Source: Vibrio sp. SNU_ST1
GTDB taxonomy: Bacteria; Pseudomonadota; Gammaproteobacteria; Enterobacterales; Vibrionaceae
Reading direction: 5' to 3'
DNA: 64,000 bases
Assembly (NCBI RefSeq): GCF_030563405.1
Contig: NZ_CP130749.1
Coordinates: 1,302,001 to 1,366,000, forward strand
Position numbers and translations under genes: made by a program. This document shows positions 53,157 through 61,549 of the stretch, piece after piece (positions within the stretch are counted from its first letter, which is position 1; each line of letters starts with the position of its first letter). Below the pieces are notes generated by a model. It did not search any database and was not told where the DNA came from. It saw nothing but the letters and a program-made list of their open reading frames with translations.

Positions 53157-54305
53157 ATGACAATCGAAATTAAACCTGGTCAAACTCATATCAAATCAAA
53201 AGCAATGGTTGCATGGGCAGCTGGTGAACCGCTAAAAATGGAAGAAGTTGATGTACAACTTCCTAAAGCTGGTGAGGTTCTAGTTCGTATCGTTGCTACT
53301 GGCGTTTGTCACACTGATGCATTCACTCTTTCAGGTGACGATCCAGAAGGTATCTTCCCTTCAATTCTTGGTCACGAAGGTGGCGGTATCGTTGAAATGA
53401 TCGGCGAAGGCGTAACAAGCGTTGAAATTGGCGACCACGTTATCCCACTTTACACAGCTGAATGTGGCGAATGTAAATTCTGTAAGTCTGGTAAAACTAA
53501 CCTATGCCAAGCCGTTCGTGAAACGCAAGGTAAAGGCCTAATGCCAGACGGTACAAGCCGCTTCTCTATCAATGGCGAAACTATTTTCCATTACATGGGT
53601 TGTTCTACTTTCTCTGAGTACACAGTACTTCCAGAAATCTCACTAGCGAAAGTAAGCAAAGAAGCACCACTTGAAGAAGTTTGTCTTCTAGGTTGTGGCG
53701 TTACAACAGGTATGGGCGCAGTACTTAACACAGCTAAAGTAGAAAAAGGCGACAACGTTGCTGTATTCGGCCTAGGCGGTATCGGTCTATCTGCAATCAT
53801 TGGTGCTCGCATGGCTGGTGCTGACCGCATCATCGGTGTTGATATCAACGAGAGCAAATTCGAGCTAGCGAAACAACTTGGCGCGACTGACTGCATCAAC
53901 CCAATGAACTACGACAAGCCAATCCAAGACGTTATCGTTGAGATGACAGACGGTGGCGTTGAATACTCTTTCGAGTGTATCGGTAACGTTAACGTTATGC
54001 GTCAAGCACTAGAGTGCTGCCACAAAGGTTGGGGCGAATCTGTAATCATCGGTGTTGCTGGTGCAGGTCAAGAGATCTCAACTCGTCCGTTCCAACTAGT
54101 AACAGGTCGTGTATGGCGTGGTTCTGCTTTCGGTGGTGTTAAAGGCCGCTCTGAGCTTCCAGAAATCGTAAACCGTTACATGGCTGGTGAGTTTGGTCTA
54201 CAAGAGTTCATTACTCACACTATGGGTCTGCAAGATGTAAACGAAGCATTCGACCTAATGCACAAAGGTGAATCTATCCGTACTGTTCTACACATGGATA
54301 AGTAA
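53157..54305 (+). CDS. frmA: S-(hydroxymethyl)glutathione dehydrogenase (class III alcohol dehydrogenase)
   Basis: The 382-residue zinc dehydrogenase oxidises S-hydroxymethylglutathione (formaldehyde plus glutathione) to S-formylglutathione with NAD. Catalytic zinc ligands are in GVCHTDAF and GHEGGG, the structural zinc site is the four-Cys segment CGECKFCKSGKTNLC (about 103-117), and the Rossmann motif is GLGGIGLSA. Sequence and length match FrmA closely. The next gene encodes the hydrolase for its product. Codon use looks like that of a highly expressed gene. A hairpin-rich 180-nt spacer separates the two genes. Confidence 0.96.
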   Translation: MTIEIKPGQTHIKSKAMVAWAAGEPLKMEEVDVQLPKAGEVLVRIVATGVCHTDAFTLSGDDPEGIFPSILGHEGGGIVEMIGEGVTSVEIGDHVIPLYTAECGECKFCKSGKTNLCQAVRETQGKGLMPDGTSRFSINGETIFHYMGCSTFSEYTVLPEISLAKVSKEAPLEEVCLLGCGVTTGMGAVLNTAKVEKGDNVAVFGLGGIGLSAIIGARMAGADRIIGVDINESKFELAKQLGATDCINPMNYDKPIQDVIVEMTDGGVEYSFECIGNVNVMRQALECCHKGWGESVIIGVAGAGQEISTRPFQLVTGRVWRGSAFGGVKGRSELPEIVNRYMAGEFGLQEFITHTMGLQDVNEAFDLMHKGESIRTVLHMDK

Positions 54306-54311
54306 TTCTCC

Positions 54312-54403
54312 TTGGTCTCGATGCCTCGGTATCGAGACCACAGTTCTGACTTAAACATCAGAGCGAAACTGTCTTCACCACCTCCTGCCCGGTGGGTGGT
54401 GAA
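54312..54403 (+). other. Two hairpins in the frmA-hydrolase spacer
   Basis: GGTCTCGAT/ATCGAGACC (54312-54337) and TTCACCACC/GGTGGTGAA (54374-54403). Neither has a strong T tract. They may stabilise or partly terminate the frmA transcript and set the ratio between the two enzymes. Confidence 0.5.
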
Positions 54404-54486
54404 ACCTTTAGCTATGACTTTGGCTTTAGTATTAAACAACCCAAACACATTAATTCCGAAACCATCAACCTAACGGAGCACAATAA

Positions 54487-55326
54487 ATGACAATCGAAAA
54501 CATTAGCCAAGCAAAGGTTGCTGGTGGTTGGCACAAACAATACACCCACTTTTCAACAACGCTTGACTGTAATATGCGTTTCGCTATTTTCTTGCCACCA
54601 AATGCAAGCAAAGAAAACCCAGTTCCTGTTTTGTATTGGTTATCAGGCTTAACCTGTACCGATGAAAACTTCATGCAAAAAGCTGGCGCATTCAAAGCCG
54701 CGGCTGAGCAAGGCATCGCTATTGTTGCACCTGATACTAGCCCACGTGGCGAAGGCGTTGCCGATAATGAAAGCTACGATCTAGGCCAAGGTGCAGGATT
54801 CTACGTGAATGCTACTCAAGCGCCATGGGACAGCCATTACCACATGTACGACTACGTGGTAACAGAGCTTCCTGCCTTGATTGAGTCTTTCTTCCCAGTA
54901 ACATCTGTGAAATCGATTTCCGGTCACAGCATGGGCGGACACGGGGCCCTAACGATTGGTATTAAAAACGAAGATAACTACCGTTCTATATCAGCATTCA
55001 GCCCAATCACCAACCCAATGCAATGCCCTTGGGGACAAAAAGCATTCAACCAATATCTAGGCTTAGATATTGAAGAATGGAAGCACTACGATGCCTCTGA
55101 ACTTCTAAAAACCAAAGGCACTAAACTGCCAATGTTAGTAGACCAAGGCGAAGCTGATAACTTCCTGATTGAGCAGCTTAAGCCTGAACAATTAGTCGAA
55201 GCGGCTAAGGTAACCAATGCCGATTTAGAGCTACGTATGCAGCCAGGTTACGATCACAGCTACTACTTCATATCTAGCTTTATTGATGAGCATATTGAGT
55301 TCCATGCTGCTTACCTAAACAAGTAG
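54487..55326 (+). CDS. fghA: S-formylglutathione hydrolase
   Basis: The 279-residue alpha/beta hydrolase (esterase D family) cleaves S-formylglutathione to formate and glutathione, the second step after FrmA. The nucleophile elbow is GHSMGG (Ser148), Asp about 224 lies in DQGEADNF and His about 256 in GYDHSYYF. LSGLTCTDENF, near residue 52, is characteristic of the family. A terminator follows directly. Confidence 0.95.
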   Translation: MTIENISQAKVAGGWHKQYTHFSTTLDCNMRFAIFLPPNASKENPVPVLYWLSGLTCTDENFMQKAGAFKAAAEQGIAIVAPDTSPRGEGVADNESYDLGQGAGFYVNATQAPWDSHYHMYDYVVTELPALIESFFPVTSVKSISGHSMGGHGALTIGIKNEDNYRSISAFSPITNPMQCPWGQKAFNQYLGLDIEEWKHYDASELLKTKGTKLPMLVDQGEADNFLIEQLKPEQLVEAAKVTNADLELRMQPGYDHSYYFISSFIDEHIEFHAAYLNK

Positions 55327-55338
55327 TCACACCGAATT

Positions 55339-55373
55339 AGCCCACACCTTGCAAAAGCGTGAGGTGTGGGCTT
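55339..55373 (+). terminator. Terminator after S-formylglutathione hydrolase
   Basis: GCCCACACCT / AGGTGTGGGC stem followed by TTTTTTG. Confidence 0.9.
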
Positions 55374-55487
55374 TTTTGTGCCTGCTGTTTAGGCAAATAC
55401 GCTGTTACTAGAGAGCAGCAACAACGATTAACACTTTCAAATACCCCGCTATACCAACAAAAAACAATACAACTAAAAGGTACGACT

Positions 55488-55820
55488 ATGAGCTGGTTTT
55501 TCTTAATGATGGGCGTGATGGCGGAAGCACTTTCTCACGTAGCACTTAAAGCAACCGACGGTTTCAGTTTGTCTAAACCCATCCCTGCTCTATTGGTGAT
55601 TTCAGGACATTTGGCTGCATTTCTATTTTTAAGCCAAGCTATGAAAGGGATGCCTGTAGGTGTGGTTCACTCTTTATGGGCGGGCTTGGCTATCGTAACC
55701 GTGAGCTTGATTTCTACGTTTGTTTACCGCCAGCACCTAGATACTATGGTGTGGGTTGGTATGTTATTTGTGGCAGCAGGTGTTGTGATGATCAACCTAT
55801 CTCAAGGTCACTCACACTAG
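55488..55820 (+). CDS. SMR-family small multidrug/quaternary-amine transporter
   Basis: The 110-residue protein has four helices and the membrane-embedded Glu in the first (residue 13; GVMAEALSHVALK), required for proton-coupled export in SMR proteins. HSLWAGLAIVTVSL matches the second half of the family. The ATG at 55488 with AAAAGG upstream is preferred; the open frame reaches back to 55359 through the terminator of the preceding gene and is not credible. It may dimerise to export guanidinium or quaternary compounds; the substrate is unknown. Confidence 0.85.
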   Translation: MSWFFLMMGVMAEALSHVALKATDGFSLSKPIPALLVISGHLAAFLFLSQAMKGMPVGVVHSLWAGLAIVTVSLISTFVYRQHLDTMVWVGMLFVAAGVVMINLSQGHSH

Positions 55821-55965
55821 TGTAGATTGTGACTTATGAACAGTGTGTCAATTCGTTCAAGTTTCCTAACAGACAGGTGTCACCTTCACTTATTTATACT
55901 CTTACAATCGGCAAATCAAACCTGTTACCATAGCGTCTTCTACATCACCTATTTTGAAGGTTGCT

Positions 55966-56367
55966 ATGAAAGCAATTAAGACTCTTTTCTTCCTGATGGT
56001 TTTACTGAGCGGTCTGTTTACCGCTTGGCTGTTTATCCCGATTCCAGCGACCATGGACAAGCAAACGCTCGACGTTCCATTAACGGAACCATTCAAGCTT
56101 GTGGCGTACCGCAGCAACCCGAATGATGCGAGCAAGCCGCTGACCTACCACTACTATGTGATTTCAGATGTGGTTGGCGTAGACGACATGGACCCTTTCC
56201 TGGTTACCACAGACCAGTTCGTGAAGCTTGGCGAATTCGACGATAATACATTCAACCTTACGGTTAACGGCAAGATTGAGAGCTACACCAACGATTTGTG
56301 GATCAAAAAGGCCGACGGAAAGCTGCAGCACTGGTACGTAAGTGTTGATGCGAACTATATTCGTTAG
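55966..56367 (+). CDS. Hypothetical membrane-anchored periplasmic protein
   Basis: The 133-residue protein (start ATG 55966) has an N-terminal hydrophobic segment (6-27; LFFLMVLLSGLFTAWLF) and a small soluble domain (about 40-133) with YHYYVISDV and WYVSVDANYIR near the end. No Cys. Not recognised; it probably sits in the inner membrane or is exported. It is monocistronic with its own terminator. Confidence 0.65.
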   Translation: MKAIKTLFFLMVLLSGLFTAWLFIPIPATMDKQTLDVPLTEPFKLVAYRSNPNDASKPLTYHYYVISDVVGVDDMDPFLVTTDQFVKLGEFDDNTFNLTVNGKIESYTNDLWIKKADGKLQHWYVSVDANYIR

Positions 56368-56396
56368 AGTAAACCTTAGATAAGATTTATCTTCAG

Positions 56397-56422
56397 ACTG
56401 CGCTTTGGCTTCCAAGCGCAGT
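56397..56422 (+). terminator. Terminator
   Basis: ACTGCGCTT / AAGCGCAGT with an 8-nt loop, then TTTTTG. Confidence 0.87.
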
Positions 56423-56626
56423 TTTTGTTTCTAGCGCAATTTTTTGTTTCAAGCCGCCCGCTTTACACTCTCCTCTTTTCCACTTTCACCCGCGACGGCT
56501 CTTTATCCCAAGGTGATAAAAACAATCGAAATGTCGCAAGCCGCATAGGTGTTATAAGCCCTTAAGATGTTATAAGCTCAGACTATGCTCGACGCTCAAT
56601 AAATCAAAAATAATAAAGGATCACTC

Positions 56627-57364
56627 GTGGAATTTACGCTCGACAAATTTAACGGCATCATCATCGACCTAGCAACCGCCCCTCACGATGCGGATTCATT
56701 CAATGCCGAACTCAGCGAGATCACCGGATTTTCAAAGCAAAATAACAAAGGCATCATTTGGATTAGTTTACCTATTTCTCTCTCACACCTTATTCCGGTG
56801 GCGACTGAGCTTGGCTTTGTGTTTCACAACTGTTTGGAAGACGAAATTACACTGATCCATAAATCCGAAATTGTCGAGTTCGTGCCTTTCATTCCGACCC
56901 ACACCTTGGGCGCAGGCGCATTGATCACTAACGAACACAACCAAGTGCTGATGATTAAAGAGCACGGTATGACGGGCTACAAATTACCGGGCGGCCATAT
57001 TGAGTTGGGTGAAGGCATTGAAGAATCGGTTGTTCGTGAAACTCTGGAAGAGACAGGCATCGAAGCCACATTCATTTCAGTGGTTGGCATGGCGACGAGA
57101 CACCCGTATCAGTTCGGAAAATCGAACCTCTACTTTATTTGCCACCTTATCGCTCAAACCCAAGAGATTGCGATTCAAGACACCGATGAAATTGCAGAGG
57201 CTAAATGGGTTAATGTTGAAGAGTACATTAACAACCCTGACAGTTACCCGTTTAACCGCCAATTAGTCGGTTCTCTGATAGGGAAACAAGGATTAGAGCT
57301 TACTCAGCTAGAAGGTAATTCAGGCCCAACCCACAAGCCAGAGATCTTCTTTTCGCAAAACTAG
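56627..57364 (+). CDS. NUDIX hydrolase with pre-NUDIX N-terminal domain
   Basis: The 245-residue protein has a complete NUDIX box near residues 122-145 (GGHIELGEGIEESVVRETLEETGI; that is Gx5Ex7REUxEExGU). The 90-residue N-terminal domain with KFNGIIIDL resembles the pre-NUDIX fold of NUDT6-like proteins. It hydrolyses a nucleoside-diphosphate-linked substrate that cannot be named from sequence. The start is GTG at 56627 with AGGATC 4 nt before. A strong terminator follows. Confidence 0.88.
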   Translation: MEFTLDKFNGIIIDLATAPHDADSFNAELSEITGFSKQNNKGIIWISLPISLSHLIPVATELGFVFHNCLEDEITLIHKSEIVEFVPFIPTHTLGAGALITNEHNQVLMIKEHGMTGYKLPGGHIELGEGIEESVVRETLEETGIEATFISVVGMATRHPYQFGKSNLYFICHLIAQTQEIAIQDTDEIAEAKWVNVEEYINNPDSYPFNRQLVGSLIGKQGLELTQLEGNSGPTHKPEIFFSQN

Positions 57365-57378
57365 AACGATTCAAGCAT

Positions 57379-57411
57379 AAAAACGCCCAACTCAAATGAG
57401 TTGGGCGTTTT
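57379..57411. terminator. Bidirectional terminator
   Basis: AAAACGCCCAACTCA / TGAGTTGGGCGTTTT with a 2-nt loop, between convergent genes. Confidence 0.92.
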
Positions 57412-57494
57412 GCTTATTTTTTGTTAAGCCTACTACGTTGTTAGCTATTCTTCTGGTTCATGATTCAGTCTCATTCTTCTAGAAGAATCTGGCT

Positions 57495-59015
57495 TTAGAA
57501 GAAACCTAGCGGATTGGTATCGTAGCTGATCAGCAGGTTCTTGGTGTTTTGGTAGTGGTCGAGCATCATCTTATGTGTCTCACGGCCAATGCCTGATTTT
57601 TTGTAACCACCAAACGCGGCATGAGCTGGGTAAGCGTGGTAACAGTTCACCCAAATACGCCCCGCTTCAATGTTACGACCCATGCGATACGCTAAGTTTG
57701 CATCACGCGTCCACACGCCAGCACCTAAACCATACTCGGTATCGTTAGCGATTTCTAACGCTTCCGCTTCATCTTTAAACGTCGTCACAGCGATAACAGG
57801 GCCGAAGATCTCTTCTTGGAATACACGCATCTTATTGTGCCCTTCCAGCATGGTTGGCTGGATGTAGTAACCATTACCGAGATCATCAGGTTGCTGCGCA
57901 ATTTCACCACCTGTCAGCACTTTCGCGCCTTCTTGACGACCGATTTCTAGGTAGCTCAAGATCTTATCAAACTGCTCTTTAGAAGCTTGTGCGCCAACCT
58001 GAGTATCGGTATCTAACGGGTTACCTTGTTTAATAGTTTGAGCACGCTCGACCACCTTGTCGATAAACTTGTCGTACACCGATTCATGGATCAATACACG
58101 TGATGGACAGGTACACACTTCACCTTGGTTAAAGAACGCCAGCAACATACCTTCGACACACTTGTCTAGGTACTCGTCTTCATGGTTAAAGATATCTGGG
58201 AAGTAGATGTTTGGAGACTTACCGCCAAGCTCAACCGTTGATGGAATCAAGCTTTCTGCTGCACATTTCAAGATGTGGTGACCGACTTCTGTTGAACCCG
58301 TAAATGCTAACTTAGCAATGCGATCGCTGGTTGCTAATGCTTGACCCGCTTCGCTACCAAAACCATTAACGATGTTCACAACTCCCGCAGGCAGAAGATC
58401 AGCGATCTTCTCCATCATAACCAAAATCGAGGTTGGCGTTTGCTCGGCGGGTTTCATCACAACACAACAGCCCGCAGCCAGTGCTGGTGCCAGTTTCCAA
58501 GCCGCCATTAAAATCGGGAAGTTCCAAGGAATGATCTGCCCTACGACACCAATAGGTTCTGGGAAGTGGTAACTTGCGGTGTTTGAATCTAGCTCTGCTG
58601 CGCTGCCTTCTTGCGCACGAATACAACCCGCGAAATAACGGAAGTGATCGACAACCAAAGGAATGTCTGCTGCCAAAGTTTCACGCACAGGCTTGCCGTT
58701 TTCCCACGTTTCGGCGACTGCGATTTCTTCAAGGTTCGCTTCAATGCGGTCGGCAATTTTAAGCAGGATGTTCGAACGCTCAGTCACACTGATCGAAGCC
58801 CAACTTGCACGAGCTGCATGCGCCGCATCGAGTGCCAAGCTAATGTCGGCCTCGGTTGAACGTGCCACTTGGCAATACACCTGACCATTCACTGGGGAAG
58901 TGTTATCAAAATACTCGCCGCTGACTGGCTTCACCCACTCGCCACCGATAAAGTTATCGTATTGCGCTTTAAAGTTAACCACTGCGTTATCACTACCCGG
59001 CTGTGCGTAAATCAT
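57495..59015 (-). CDS. NAD-dependent aldehyde dehydrogenase (ExaC/AldB-like)
   Basis: The 506-residue ALDH-superfamily enzyme has the catalytic Cys in QGEVCTCPSR, the active Glu in VELGGKSP and cofactor motif FTGSTEVG. It resembles acetaldehyde dehydrogenases of the ExaC/AldB group that pair with AcoR-type activators. The adjacent divergent gene encodes such an activator, and a sigma-54 promoter lies upstream, so the enzyme is probably induced by acetaldehyde, ethanol or acetoin. Complete, with no broken motifs. Confidence 0.93.
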   Translation of the reverse strand: MIYAQPGSDNAVVNFKAQYDNFIGGEWVKPVSGEYFDNTSPVNGQVYCQVARSTEADISLALDAAHAARASWASISVTERSNILLKIADRIEANLEEIAVAETWENGKPVRETLAADIPLVVDHFRYFAGCIRAQEGSAAELDSNTASYHFPEPIGVVGQIIPWNFPILMAAWKLAPALAAGCCVVMKPAEQTPTSILVMMEKIADLLPAGVVNIVNGFGSEAGQALATSDRIAKLAFTGSTEVGHHILKCAAESLIPSTVELGGKSPNIYFPDIFNHEDEYLDKCVEGMLLAFFNQGEVCTCPSRVLIHESVYDKFIDKVVERAQTIKQGNPLDTDTQVGAQASKEQFDKILSYLEIGRQEGAKVLTGGEIAQQPDDLGNGYYIQPTMLEGHNKMRVFQEEIFGPVIAVTTFKDEAEALEIANDTEYGLGAGVWTRDANLAYRMGRNIEAGRIWVNCYHAYPAHAAFGGYKKSGIGRETHKMMLDHYQNTKNLLISYDTNPLGFF

Positions 59016-59185
59016 AGTTAGATCCTTCTTAGATTTTTAGTCGTTATTCATTCGTTATTGAGCTTATGTTGTCGAGCTAGCATGGCAGCTTCCCTTGAGA
59101 AAAGAGCTCTAAAAAAGAGTGTCACCATGTTTATGCTTTCTGTTTAAAACACTGATACTTCGTGTTTTCTTCACAACAGTAACAA

Positions 59186-59201
59186 CGCAAATCACACGCC
59201 A
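59186..59201 (-). promoter_or_regulatory. Sigma-54 (-24/-12) promoter of the aldehyde dehydrogenase gene
   Basis: On the minus strand TGGCGT-GTGAT-TTGCG matches the consensus TGGCAC-N5-TTGCA with exact spacing. It is about 170 bp before the gene and beside an activator with an intact GAFTGA motif. Confidence 0.75.
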
Positions 59202-59283
59202 GAACTTTAAAACTTGTTGTTAATAAATTGTAAAACTATGATTACCAAACGTTTACAACCCAAAGTGAGTTGGCATTGAACGG

Positions 59284-61143
59284 ATGTATGGAAACTACTC
59301 CGGTGTTCAACTGTTCCAATTTGGTACACCCTCACTGTTACGACATGGAACAGTCATGCACCTTCAACAAGCAAACACCTCAGATTGGCTTTCATCCTCT
59401 TGGCACCGCAGCACAGAAGCGGGTCTAAAACAGAGACGACTTCCTGAAGACATTCGCCTGCCACAATCAATCCTTAAACAGCGACGTCATCAATCGTCCG
59501 ACTTGATTCAAATAGTCGAACGTAATGCTCTCCCTCTGTTTAATCAGATGTTTGCACGCACTGACAGTCGTTTGATCCTGACCGATATTGAGGGCGTCAT
59601 TCTGGCGAGTTGGGGACAGGAGCGGTTTAAAGAGAAGCTGACGTCAATTGCACTCAGCTCGGGAGCATGTTGGCAGGAACAACTTAAAGGCACCAACGCG
59701 ATTGGCACCGCCATCGTTGAAGCGAAACCAGTATCCATCATTGGCGAACAACACTTCATCCACCAGCATCGATTTATCAGCTGTTCAGCAAGCCCGGTGT
59801 TTGATCATCAAGGGCAAATGGTTGGCATATTGGACATCACCAGTGAGCAACAGCAGCACGACAGTTCCGTCCAATTGCTGGTTCAAAATATGGTTCAGCT
59901 TATTGAAAATCAGCTTCTGAGTCATATCCCACAAGGCACCACTCGAATCGACCTCGCATGTGAAAAATCGTTATTACACAGCGGCTGGCAAGGAATTGTG
60001 ATAGCCAATGAAGCTGGTGAGGTTGTGGCGCACAATCAGGTCGCCTCTCAGCTGCTGGATCAAACCTCGATCGTCGGCGAATGCATTGAGACTCTCTTCA
60101 ATCGAGCCTCATTTGATGCACCTTTTGTATTTGAGAAACAACACCTCAAACAACCAACCATCAAGCGCACGCGCTCCATTTCAGCGTCGTGCGATCTGCA
60201 CCATGGCGAGCAACAGATAGAACACGCTTGGCAGCAAGCTAACAAGGTTATCGACAAAGGGATCAGCCTATTAATATTAGGCGAAACGGGGGTCGGTAAG
60301 GGCGAGTTTGTTAAAGCGTTACACAAGCAGAGCCAACGTAAATCTTCGCCCCTAGTAGCAGTAAATTGTGGCGCGCTACCGAAAGATCTTATCGAATCAG
60401 AACTGTTTGGCTACGCGCCGGGCGCTTTTACTGGCGCAAGCCACAAAGGATTCCAAGGCAAGATCCGCCAAGCGGATAAGGGAATTCTGTTTCTAGATGA
60501 GATTGCCGACATGCCATTGGAGGCTCAGTGTCGATTGCTGCATGTTCTACAAGACAAATCCGTAGTCCCTGTTGGTTCAAATCAGAGCTACCAAGTCGAT
60601 TGTCAGATCATCGCCGCCACTCATAAAAATCTGGAACAATTGGTCGCTACGGGGGAATTTAGACAAGACTTGTATTATCGCCTAAACGGCTTAGCCTTCA
60701 CCTTGCCAAGCCTGCAACATCGACAAGACAAACACGCCCTAATCGAACACATTCATCGTAAATATACCGAAGACGAACAGACAATCTGCCCGCACTTAAT
60801 GAGCTTACTGTGCGCCTATTCATGGCCCGGTAATATCCGTGAATTAGATAACTTACTTAAGGTCGCAGCCCTACTCGCGAGTGATGAACCACAACTCACA
60901 CTAGAGCATGTACCTAGCCATCTTGCTCAGCACCTCACCTCTTTAGCTCAAGATAGTCATCACCAGATTACTGCTTCTCGTATCATCGAAGGTAGGCCAA
61001 ATGCAGATTTAAGAAGTACCGTTGAAGAGACCTTGCTACAAACCTATCAAGCCAACCAAGGTAATATCAGCAAGACTTCGAGAATACTGGGTATCAGCCG
61101 CAATACCATTTATCGAAAGCTAAAGAGCTTGGGGATTCTTTAA
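59284..61143 (+). CDS. Sigma-54-dependent activator (AcoR-like)
   Basis: The 619-residue enhancer-binding protein has an N-terminal GAF-like sensor (about 75-200), AAA+ domain (about 315-540; Walker A GETGVGKG, sigma-54 contact GYAPGAFTGA, Walker B ILFLDEIADMP) and a C-terminal Fis-type HTH (about 575-619; NISKTSRILGISRNTIYRKL). The AcoR family activates acetoin or ethanol catabolism. It is divergent from the aldehyde dehydrogenase gene. The ATG at 59284 is the first in frame; a later start at 59356 (MHLQQANTSDW) is possible. Confidence 0.9.
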   Translation: MYGNYSGVQLFQFGTPSLLRHGTVMHLQQANTSDWLSSSWHRSTEAGLKQRRLPEDIRLPQSILKQRRHQSSDLIQIVERNALPLFNQMFARTDSRLILTDIEGVILASWGQERFKEKLTSIALSSGACWQEQLKGTNAIGTAIVEAKPVSIIGEQHFIHQHRFISCSASPVFDHQGQMVGILDITSEQQQHDSSVQLLVQNMVQLIENQLLSHIPQGTTRIDLACEKSLLHSGWQGIVIANEAGEVVAHNQVASQLLDQTSIVGECIETLFNRASFDAPFVFEKQHLKQPTIKRTRSISASCDLHHGEQQIEHAWQQANKVIDKGISLLILGETGVGKGEFVKALHKQSQRKSSPLVAVNCGALPKDLIESELFGYAPGAFTGASHKGFQGKIRQADKGILFLDEIADMPLEAQCRLLHVLQDKSVVPVGSNQSYQVDCQIIAATHKNLEQLVATGEFRQDLYYRLNGLAFTLPSLQHRQDKHALIEHIHRKYTEDEQTICPHLMSLLCAYSWPGNIRELDNLLKVAALLASDEPQLTLEHVPSHLAQHLTSLAQDSHHQITASRIIEGRPNADLRSTVEETLLQTYQANQGNISKTSRILGISRNTIYRKLKSLGIL

Positions 61144-61549
61144 TAATGAAGATGATCAATGGCCCAGTTACTTGAATTTAGTCTGCAAAGTATAAATACA
61201 CACTTTGTAAGTGGGTATCTTGCGCTTAGAACTAAATTAAAATGTGATTGATATCATGAAATGAACAATCTATATTCTGAGAATTTTCAAATTACAACAT
61301 GTTGATTTTTAGAAAAATAAATTTCATCAATAAATTTAAAAGATCAATAAATACAAATAGCTAATGAGCTAAAAATGGTTATTTACTTACCTTATAGAAC
61401 TTGCCTGCAAGATATAAATCTAAGCACAATACCATCCTATTTATATTTTTAATCACCCTATTCTTATTGTGTTCATTATTTCGAATTTTCCATTCACATA
61501 TCTTGTTTAAAATCTCTGAAATTTACCACTATTTGGCTAGAGAGATCAT
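61144..61549. other. 406-bp AT-rich intergenic region with a CRP-like site
   Basis: AAATGTGATTGATATCATGAAA (61240-61261) closely fits the CRP palindrome (TGTGA-N6-TCATG), about 290 bp before the chemoreceptor gene. The rest is very AT-rich with no supported frame. Confidence 0.5.
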
